Source: Streptomyces tsukubensis (GTDB taxonomy: Bacteria; Actinomycetota; Actinomycetes; Streptomycetales; Streptomycetaceae). Taken from it: a stretch of 64,000 nt of DNA. A program made the position numbers and the translations under genes. The stretch lies in NCBI RefSeq assembly GCF_003932715.1, contig NZ_CP020700.1:4424501-4488500 (forward strand), read 5' to 3'. Under the pieces are notes generated by a model that did not search any database, was not told the DNA's origin, and saw only the letters and a list, made by a program, of their open reading frames with translations. Every line of letters starts with the position of its first letter. Within the stretch, counting starts at the first letter, position 1. Shown in pieces: positions 18,100-24,692 of this stretch.

Positions 18100-18600
18100 G
18101 GTGACTACCTTCTTGTTTGGTGGGTTCACTGATGGATGTGGCCGACGGGTCGTTGATCCGTCGCCGGTGAGCTGAAGCTCGGCCCAGACCTCCTTGCCCC
18201 ATGGACACCTGTCCGAGCCGTAGAGGTCATAGCCCCAGCAGTCCGACACCGCGTCGATGAGGAGCAGGCCGCGGCCGGACTCGTCACCGTGGTCCGCGTG
18301 GCCGGCGGCGGGCAGGCGCTCCGGTTCCCAGTCCACGACTCCGACACGGACTCGCGACGCGCTTGGGCGTCCCACGGTCAGACGGATGTCGTGGCACGAG
18401 GTGTGCTTCGACGCGTTCGCGATCAGCTCCGTGACGATCAGCACGGCACCGTCGGCGAGCTCATCGAGGCACCACGCACCGAGTACACGCTGGACGAGCT
18501 TGCGGCAGGTCTCAGCGGTGGACGGCTGGCACGGGATGGTCTGGCTGTAGGCGGGGCGCCCGACACGGGCGGCATGAACAGGTGTGTTGAGACTCGTCAT
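17920..18600 (-). CDS. RsbW-like ATP-binding protein whose frame runs without a stop into the FxLD precursor
   Basis: The first about 155 residues form a HATPase_c domain of the anti-sigma/RsbW type. The N-box is VTELIANASKHT, the G1 part is VVDWEPERLP and the G2 part is DESGRGLLLIDAVSDCWG. Such proteins bind ATP and often act as serine kinases or sigma-factor antagonists, though many Streptomyces paralogues have no known target. The frame has no stop codon after the domain: it continues through a short linker (RRPHPSVNPPNKKVV) into Met168, the first residue of the FxLD precursor. The gene would therefore give a 226-residue ATPase-precursor fusion unless translation ends otherwise. ATG 18600 has GAAGG ten bases upstream. 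Confidence 0.8.
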   Translation of the reverse strand: MTSLNTPVHAARVGRPAYSQTIPCQPSTAETCRKLVQRVLGAWCLDELADGAVLIVTELIANASKHTSCHDIRLTVGRPSASRVRVGVVDWEPERLPAAGHADHGDESGRGLLLIDAVSDCWGYDLYGSDRCPWGKEVWAELQLTGDGSTTRRPHPSVNPPNKKVVTMTRNTVIPSLTQIRPQVPQASDGFDLDVSLVEIADPAGLVNLTDDNCGTTCGACTTNVA

Positions 18601-18831
18601 GGGGATGGAGCCTTCGGGTTGTCTCTGCGCCCGGTCCGCCCCTTGCGAGATGTGAGCGTGCGGACCGGGCCGTCAACAGCCGCTCGGGATGGTGGGCGGC
18701 CGACACCCAGATAACCCCGGCTTCCGTTCGGCTGGTTAGGACCATCAGGCACCCACTCAACGGGTCGACCTAGGGCGATTTGACCCAGCGTTTACCTGAT
18801 GACTGGGCGGCGCGAGCGCTACCGTGCCGGG

Positions 18832-20115
18832 ATGGATGCCACGCGCAACACCGTTCTTGAGGTGTGGATGGCAGAGCACGGCTACAGCTCCAACAGCCTC
18901 GCCGACGCTGTGAACAGGTCCTTAGAGCAGTTGACCGGAAGGTCCGGAGGGCTCGACGGATCATCGGTCCGGGGCTGGAAGGCCGGCCGTGTGAAGTGGC
19001 CGAAGTCGGCCACCCGCAAGGCGCTTGAGGAGATCGCCGGTCTGCCCGCCACCGCTTTAGGGTTCGTTCCACGGGGCAGGACTCCGTCGTCCCTGGTTCC
19101 ACCGCAGCAGGAGGACCCTGACATGAAGCGCCGCACGCTCGTCGGCGGGATCACGGCGGCTGCCGTCGCCGCGGCGTCACCCGGCACCGCGTCGCCACGC
19201 AGGATCGGCATGAGCGACGTCGACCGTCTCCAGAAGCGCTTCGCCGAGATCATCGCCAGCGACCACCGCCACGGCGGACAGCTCGGTATCGAACAGCGAG
19301 CCGCCGCCCTAGCCGACGAGGCACTGAACCTCCAGAACGCGGGAAGCGCCACCCAACGCGTACGCAGCAGCCTCTACGCCTCCGCAGCAGCATTCCGTTC
19401 CTCCGCGATGTGGGCCGCGATCGACGGCCGGCGCTACGACGACGCCAAGACCCACATGCGGGAGGCTCAGACCCTCGCCGAGATGTCCGGTGACCAGACG
19501 ATCAAGTTCCGCATCTGGAGCCACACCGGAACCATGTACCGGCACCTCGGCCGTCCCGCCGACGCGCTCGCCGCGAACGATGTGGCCCGGAACCTGTTCC
19601 TCACCCGACGCGACCCCTTGTTCGCGTCCCTCGGCCTGGCCCGGCAGGGAGCCATCCTGGGCACGGCCCAGGACCGCAGCGGCATGCGCCGAACGTTCGA
19701 CCAGGCGCAGGAGGCCATGCTGCGCTCCGACCCCACGGACTACCGCCCCGTGTGGATGCTCGCCTTCTACGACCAGGCCGAGCTGGACTCGCTCGCCCTG
19801 TCCGCGAACCTGGCCCTGGGCGACTACCCGACCGCCGAATACCACGCCCACCGCTGCCTGGCCGCGCTCCGCCCCCACATGATCAGATCCCGCGCCATCG
19901 CGACGACCCGCCTCGCCCACGCCCAGCTCGCCCAAGGGGCCGCGGACGCCGCCACGGCCACCGCGATGAAGGTCCCCACCGACGTCGCCACCCACCACGC
20001 CCGGGTAGCACGCATGCTCCAAGAATTCGGCGCAGCCCTGCGCGCCACCGCCCCCGGCAGCACCACCGCGCAAACCTGGACCGAGCACGCCGCCGCCTGG
20101 AGGACCACCGCATGA
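18832..20115 (+). CDS. XRE-type regulator with C-terminal TPR-like repeats
   Basis: From ATG 18832 the protein has 427 residues. The N-terminal 75 residues are a helix-turn-helix DNA-binding domain (EHGYSSNSLADAVNRS, then GSSVRGWKAGRVKWP). Residues 96-125 (MKRRTLVGGITAAAVAAASPG) resemble a Tat-like hydrophobic segment often seen inside this Streptomyces family. The remainder is TPR-like helices. A TACCGT box at 18820-18825 ends six bases before the ATG, consistent with leaderless expression; an alternative ATG lies at 18799. It is divergent from the lanthipeptide operon across a 231-bp gap and may control it. Its stop overlaps the GNAT gene start (ATGA). Confidence 0.82.
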   Translation: MDATRNTVLEVWMAEHGYSSNSLADAVNRSLEQLTGRSGGLDGSSVRGWKAGRVKWPKSATRKALEEIAGLPATALGFVPRGRTPSSLVPPQQEDPDMKRRTLVGGITAAAVAAASPGTASPRRIGMSDVDRLQKRFAEIIASDHRHGGQLGIEQRAAALADEALNLQNAGSATQRVRSSLYASAAAFRSSAMWAAIDGRRYDDAKTHMREAQTLAEMSGDQTIKFRIWSHTGTMYRHLGRPADALAANDVARNLFLTRRDPLFASLGLARQGAILGTAQDRSGMRRTFDQAQEAMLRSDPTDYRPVWMLAFYDQAELDSLALSANLALGDYPTAEYHAHRCLAALRPHMIRSRAIATTRLAHAQLAQGAADAATATAMKVPTDVATHHARVARMLQEFGAALRATAPGSTTAQTWTEHAAAWRTTA

Positions 20116-20651
20116 CCAAGGCCCCCACCATCGAACTGCGCACCTTCACCACCCTCGACCCCGCCCGCGGCGACCTCCTCGACGTCTACGCCGACGTACG
20201 CGCCCCACTCCTCCACCTGCCGAATTACGCGGTCACCACCTTCGGCGAACGCCTGGACCGCCACGGCACCGAACCGGGCTTCGTCGCGGTCCTCGCGTAC
20301 GCGGACGACGAACCGGTCGGCTACGCCTACGGCAACACCATCGAACGCGGCGACCGCTACTGGCAGCGCACCACCCCGGAGCCGGCCGAGAAGTACACCG
20401 AGCGCCCGGCCCTCGCCCTCAAGGAGATCGGCGTCCGCCCCGCCTGGCGCAAGACCGGCACGGCCCGCCGCATCCACGACGCCCTCCTCGACACCCATGA
20501 TGAGATGAATGTCACTTTGATGGTGAACCCTGCTGCTGGCGACGGAAGGGTGCATGCGCTCTACAGGTCGTGGGGGTACGAGGATATCGGGCAGAGCCAG
20601 CCGTCAGTGGCTTCGCCGGTACTCGCAGTGATGATCTATACAGGGCCTTGA
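20112..20651 (+). CDS. GNAT-family N-acetyltransferase
   Basis: The 179-residue protein has the GNAT fold. The acetyl-CoA-binding segment is LKEIGVRPAWRKTGTARRIHDALL (about residues 103-126; here RKTGTA stands for the usual R/Q-x-x-G-x-G/A), and the C-terminal part is ALYRSWGYEDIG. Substrate cannot be predicted. The ATG overlaps the stop of the XRE-TPR regulator by 4 bp, so it is co-translated with it. It might modify a small molecule, a protein or the lanthipeptide; only the genomic linkage supports the last option. Confidence 0.85.
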   Translation: MTKAPTIELRTFTTLDPARGDLLDVYADVRAPLLHLPNYAVTTFGERLDRHGTEPGFVAVLAYADDEPVGYAYGNTIERGDRYWQRTTPEPAEKYTERPALALKEIGVRPAWRKTGTARRIHDALLDTHDEMNVTLMVNPAAGDGRVHALYRSWGYEDIGQSQPSVASPVLAVMIYTGP

Positions 20652-20767
20652 TCGGCCGGGGCGCATGCGTGGGACTGTGCTGGCACGCGCCGCCTGCACG
20701 ACAATGACCAACGGGACCAGACGTCCCCTCGTAGCCCGTACACCTTGATGCTCTTGGAGCTCTGGCC

Positions 20768-23700
20768 GTGACGCTCTCTGTCCCTTCTTCGCTTACCGCG
20801 CTCGAAACCGTGTTCAAGCGGGTCATCGAACGTAAGACTGTCCGCGCCGAAGCGACACTGCAGGCAGACATCCGCCAGTTCCTGCTGGATGCGGACCTCA
20901 ACCTTGGCGAGCAGGATCTCCTGACTCCCGTGCTGGAAGCCCAGGTGGGCGGCGGCACCGGTCACCGCATCGACATCGAGATGGGCGCGACCATCATCGA
21001 GGTCAAGAAGGACATCAGTCGCCCAAAGATCCGTAAGGACGCAGTTGCGCAACTTGCGAAGTACGTGCGGGCGCGCACAGAGCAGCGCGAGCGACGGCAC
21101 GTCGGCATTCTCACCGACGGTGCCGACTGGCGCGCCTACACCCTGGTCAATGACGAGCTGAACGAGGTAAACCACTTCGATGCGCGAGAGCGCAACGTCA
21201 AGACGCTGGATCTGGTCCGGTGGCTCGAAGGTGTCCTGGCGACTTCCGAGGGTGCGGCACCTACGCCAGATGCCATCGCAGCCCGTCTTGGAGCGGACAG
21301 CGTTGCCCACTCCATTGACAAGGCCATCCTCACCGCCCTGTACGAGGAGAACAAGAGCCTGCCGACTGTCCAGCTCAAGCGCGACCTGTGGGCGCGCCTG
21401 CTGCGCAGTGCCCTGGGCGCCCAGTTCGAGGACAGCGATGAACTGTTCATCGAGCACACTCTCCTGGTGAATACGGCCTCGATCATCGCCCACGCGGTGA
21501 TGGGCATCGATGTGAAGGACACCCCGCCCGCTTCATTGGTCCACGGCCAACTGTTCACCCAGGCGAGGATCTCGGGTGTGGTCGAGTCAGACTTCTTTGG
21601 CTGGCCGTTGGAAACGGAGGGCGGCGAGGGCTTTGTTCAAGACGTATCTCGTCGCCTCGCCGGCTTCGACTGGTCACGGGTCGAGCATGACGTGCTGAAG
21701 GTTTTGTACGAGTCTGTGATCGCCGCGGAGACCCGCAAGAAGCAGGGGGAGTACTACACGCCGGACTGGCTGGCGGAAGCGACGGTAGTCGAGGCTGTCT
21801 CCGATCCTCTGAACCAGCGGATCATGGACCCCTCCTGTGGCTCGGGCACGTTCCTCTTCCACGGCGTCCGACGCTATCTGGCCGCCGCGCAGGAAGCCGG
21901 GTTGCCGTTGCGTGAAGCCCTGGACGGCCTCCATGACCATGTTGCGGGCATCGATCTCCACCCCGTCGCCGTGGCACTGGCCCGTGTCACCTACCTCCTC
22001 GCTATCGGCCGCAAGACGCTTACCTCTGAGGAGCGCGGTCCGATAAGTGTTCCCGTCTACTTGGGCGATAGCCTCCAGTGGGACCAGCGCACTGACCTCA
22101 TCGATCACGGCCATCTCGTCATCCAAACCGGCACGGGCAGCCAACTATTTACCAACGAACTGCGCTTTTCCGAGGCCTTGCTGCAGGACGCCAGTCGTTT
22201 CGACGCGATCGTCAACGAGCTCGCCGACAAGGCGGCCGATCCGCACCGTGCTCAAGGCAAGTTGTCTTCTCTCGTCTCCCTATTTAACCGCCATGGGGTT
22301 TCCAACGCAGACGACCGGGACGAACTGACCGAGAACTTCCGCGTCCTTTGCGAGCTAGTGGACGAGGATCGCAACCACATCTGGTCCTACTATGTTCGAA
22401 ACCTGGCCCGCCCCATGTGGCTGTCTCGAGCCGAGAATCGTGTTGACGTTCTTGTCGGCAATCCGCCGTGGCTGTCATACCGGCACATGCCTGAGAGCAT
22501 GCAAAAGACATTCAAGGCGATGATGCAAGACCGGGGCCTGTGGAAGGGATTCGAGGTCGCTACCCATCAAGACCTGTCGGGCCTTTTCATCGCCCGCGCG
22601 GTCCAGCAGTACCTACGCGTGGACGGTTCGTTCGCATTCGTCGTTCCCAACCCCGTGCTGGATCGCCCCTACTGGACCGGATTCCGTAGTGGGGATTGGG
22701 CTGACCCTGACCACCCCGTCAAGGTTGACTTCACTGGCTCCTGGGACCTGCGTCGGCTGCGTCCGCACTTTTTTCCCCGTGCCGCTGCCGTCATTTTCGG
22801 CCGCCGTCGCCCCCTCTCCATCGGGCAACAGGGCAACGATCCTGTGGCGCTGCCCAGGCGGACCGAGATCTGGACCGGGAAGATCGCCAAGAGCGCCGCC
22901 CGCTGGGAACACGCCAAGGGCTGGATCACCCGAAAGGCAGGTGAGCTGCGCTACCCCAAGGAAGGGCTGATTAGCTCGCCGTACCGAGACCGTTTCGGGC
23001 AAGGGGCCACTGTCGTCCCTAGAGTCCTCTTCTTCGTTGAGGAACAGGCTGCCAGCCCCCTCGGGCTCGGCGGCGGTCGAGTCTCAGTCCGCTCCCAGCG
23101 CAGCACTCTGGAGAAGAAGCCCTGGAAGGGACTCCCTGACCGGGAAGGATCGGTCGAGAAGCAGTTTGTCCGGCCCGTCTTGCTCGGCGAACATGTCGTG
23201 CCCTACCGGACTATGGGCGCTGGCAAGGTTGTCCTTCCTGTCGAGGGGCCGAAGACGCTCATGGATGGTGGGCATGACCATCTCGACCGATACCCAGATC
23301 TGGCGAAATGGTGGCGGGACGCCGAACGACTCTGGGATGACAACCGATCCAGCGAACGGCTCTCGCTGGCCGAGAGGCTTGACTTTCGCAGGGGGCTGAC
23401 CGATCAGCTTCCTGGCGCGCCCCTGCGAGTGGTGTACGCGAAGGCTGCCATGTACGTCACTGCCGCGCTGGTGGACAATCCGAATGCGATCATCGACCAC
23501 AAGTTGTACTGGGGAACCGTCGCCACTCGGCAGGAGGGCACGTACTTGCTCGCGGTGCTCAACGCGCCGTACACGACCGAAGTCGTGCGCCCGCTCATGT
23601 CTTACGGGAAAGACGAGCGAGACATCGACAAAGCGGTATGGGAGCTGCCTATTCCGGACTTCGACCCAGCGGACGCCAAGCACGCCCGAATCGCGGAGAT

Positions 23701-23848
23701 CGGTGAGGCCGAGTCTCAGCGGATCGCGGAACTGAAGTTCGAGGACAGTAAGAGTTACATCCAGATTCGCCGCGTTCTGCGCGACTTCCTCCTCAGCTCC
23801 CCTGATGCTGAGGAACTAGATCAGCTGGTAACCGAACTACTCGGCTGA
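20768..23848 (+). CDS. Single-chain type IIG-like restriction-modification enzyme (Eco57I family)
   Basis: The 1026-residue protein joins a nuclease and an adenine methyltransferase. Near the N-terminus is a PD-(D/E)xK-like site: Asp69 in HRIDIE, then Glu78 and Lys80 in IIEVKK. The gamma-class N6-adenine methyltransferase domain has motif I DPSCGSGTF from Asp354 and motif IV NPPW at 565-568. The C-terminal third is probably the target-recognition part. GTG 20768 has TTGGAG about eight bases upstream. Codon use is less GC-biased than in neighbouring genes, a sign of separate acquisition. It is the last gene before attR and would protect, or addict, the host to the element. Confidence 0.88.
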   Translation: MTLSVPSSLTALETVFKRVIERKTVRAEATLQADIRQFLLDADLNLGEQDLLTPVLEAQVGGGTGHRIDIEMGATIIEVKKDISRPKIRKDAVAQLAKYVRARTEQRERRHVGILTDGADWRAYTLVNDELNEVNHFDARERNVKTLDLVRWLEGVLATSEGAAPTPDAIAARLGADSVAHSIDKAILTALYEENKSLPTVQLKRDLWARLLRSALGAQFEDSDELFIEHTLLVNTASIIAHAVMGIDVKDTPPASLVHGQLFTQARISGVVESDFFGWPLETEGGEGFVQDVSRRLAGFDWSRVEHDVLKVLYESVIAAETRKKQGEYYTPDWLAEATVVEAVSDPLNQRIMDPSCGSGTFLFHGVRRYLAAAQEAGLPLREALDGLHDHVAGIDLHPVAVALARVTYLLAIGRKTLTSEERGPISVPVYLGDSLQWDQRTDLIDHGHLVIQTGTGSQLFTNELRFSEALLQDASRFDAIVNELADKAADPHRAQGKLSSLVSLFNRHGVSNADDRDELTENFRVLCELVDEDRNHIWSYYVRNLARPMWLSRAENRVDVLVGNPPWLSYRHMPESMQKTFKAMMQDRGLWKGFEVATHQDLSGLFIARAVQQYLRVDGSFAFVVPNPVLDRPYWTGFRSGDWADPDHPVKVDFTGSWDLRRLRPHFFPRAAAVIFGRRRPLSIGQQGNDPVALPRRTEIWTGKIAKSAARWEHAKGWITRKAGELRYPKEGLISSPYRDRFGQGATVVPRVLFFVEEQAASPLGLGGGRVSVRSQRSTLEKKPWKGLPDREGSVEKQFVRPVLLGEHVVPYRTMGAGKVVLPVEGPKTLMDGGHDHLDRYPDLAKWWRDAERLWDDNRSSERLSLAERLDFRRGLTDQLPGAPLRVVYAKAAMYVTAALVDNPNAIIDHKLYWGTVATRQEGTYLLAVLNAPYTTEVVRPLMSYGKDERDIDKAVWELPIPDFDPADAKHARIAEIGEAESQRIAELKFEDSKSYIQIRRVLRDFLLSSPDAEELDQLVTELLG

Positions 23849-23932
23849 GATGTGTACCCGCACCGTCGCCTTCCTTCGCCTCCCTAGGAGGAAGAGGAAG
23901 GAAGGGGCGACAGGTCCACCGTTGGCAACATT

Positions 23933-23965
23933 CTGCGTGAGCGCTGCGTGAGCGCTGCGTGAGCG
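23933..23965. repeat. Three tandem 11-bp repeats just inside attR (candidate arm sites)
   Basis: CTGCGTGAGCG occurs three times head to tail at 23933, 23944 and 23955. The unit matches, apart from its first base, the two copies at 2442-2463 at the other end, in the same orientation. The repeats end 117 bp before attR in a stretch without genes, which fits integrase or excisionase binding. Confidence 0.55.
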
Positions 23966-24082
23966 GACTGGGCGGCACTGGGGCGGACCAGGCGTCATGA
24001 CCATCGCCGTCGAGCGCCCCTGACATGGGGAAACGGGATTCTGCGGCACCGCCCAGCACCAGCAGCGATGATCTTGCGGGCC

Positions 24083-24168
24083 CTCGTAATGCGTAGGTCT
24101 CGGGTTCGAATCCCGAAGGCGGCTCTGAAGAACCTCAGGACTCACTCGCCGTGACCTGGGGTTTTTCG
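24083..24168. repeat. attR: right 86-bp direct repeat with tRNA-Thr 3' fragment
   Basis: Perfect copy of 2310-2395. It contains the anticodon loop, T-arm and acceptor 3' strand of tRNA-Thr but no 5' acceptor or D-arm upstream, so it is not a working tRNA. It marks the right end of the element. Confidence 0.95.
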
Positions 24169-24692
24169 CTTTTCCGGGGGCAGGGGACGGAGTCCGTAGA
24201 CCCCCGGGGCGAGGGCGCGTGAGGCAGGGGTGTTCCCGGGGGTGGTGGGCAGTTTGGTGCCGGGCGTCTCGTGCGGGGCCCGTGGGGTCCGGGGGTGGGT
24301 TCCGGTCGTTCTCCGGGGGAGCGGCGGAGCGGGCGGCTTCCGGGTGAGTGGGGCGGTGGGCGGTTCGTCGCGGAGTTCTGTGTGCCGGTGGGCCCGGGGC
24401 GGGGGTTCGCGGGTGGTCCGGAGGCGCGGGCAGCACGGCCTTCCCGGATCAGGGAGGTATACGCCATTCCGTCTCTGTGCGAGCGCGATGGGCCGTCTGT
24501 TCGATTTCCGGTGAGGGTGGGGTGTGGTCGACTGTGCCCGGCTCGGCATGACCGTTTCTTTACCCGCTTTCTGTACAGCGGCTGTTTCTGCCTGGCACTC
24601 GCCCCCCTGCGCTCTTGCTTAAAGGGGAGGCCACTGCTTGAGCGCGGTATGCCGGTCCGCGGACTTCACCTTCTCTGAGAGGAGTACGGGTC
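24169..24692. other. 524-bp non-coding stretch right of attR
   Basis: I see no supported gene on either strand; the open frames here have no start signals or recognisable domains. It is chromosomal DNA next to the insertion and probably holds the promoter of the gene at 24693. Confidence 0.4.

Larger units (their letters stand above)
2310..24168. mobile_element. tRNA-Thr-integrated mobilizable element (IME-like) carrying an FxLD lanthipeptide locus and a type IIG RM enzyme
   Basis: The element is delimited by identical 86-bp repeats at 2310-2395 and 24083-24168, the first overlapping the tRNA-Thr 3' part. Inside, from left to right, are integrase, XRE regulator, excisionase-like protein, DUF3631 ATPase, DUF2637 membrane protein, MobC, relaxase, the minus-strand lanthipeptide genes, an XRE-TPR regulator, a GNAT protein and a restriction-modification enzyme. 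The integrase beside the tRNA end is the usual layout for site-specific elements. I find no FtsK/TraB-like translocase, VirB/VirD4-type genes or Rep initiator, so mobilization by a helper is more likely than self-transfer. The boundaries are seen directly; the class and mobility are inference. Confidence 0.92.

Noticed and set aside
23933..23965. CRISPR-like array
   Set aside because: The 11-bp units are directly adjacent, with no spacers and no cas genes in the window.
24083..24154. A second tRNA-Thr gene at the right end of the element
   Set aside because: The sequence before the anticodon loop has no D-arm and no 5' acceptor strand; it is the att-repeat fragment only.
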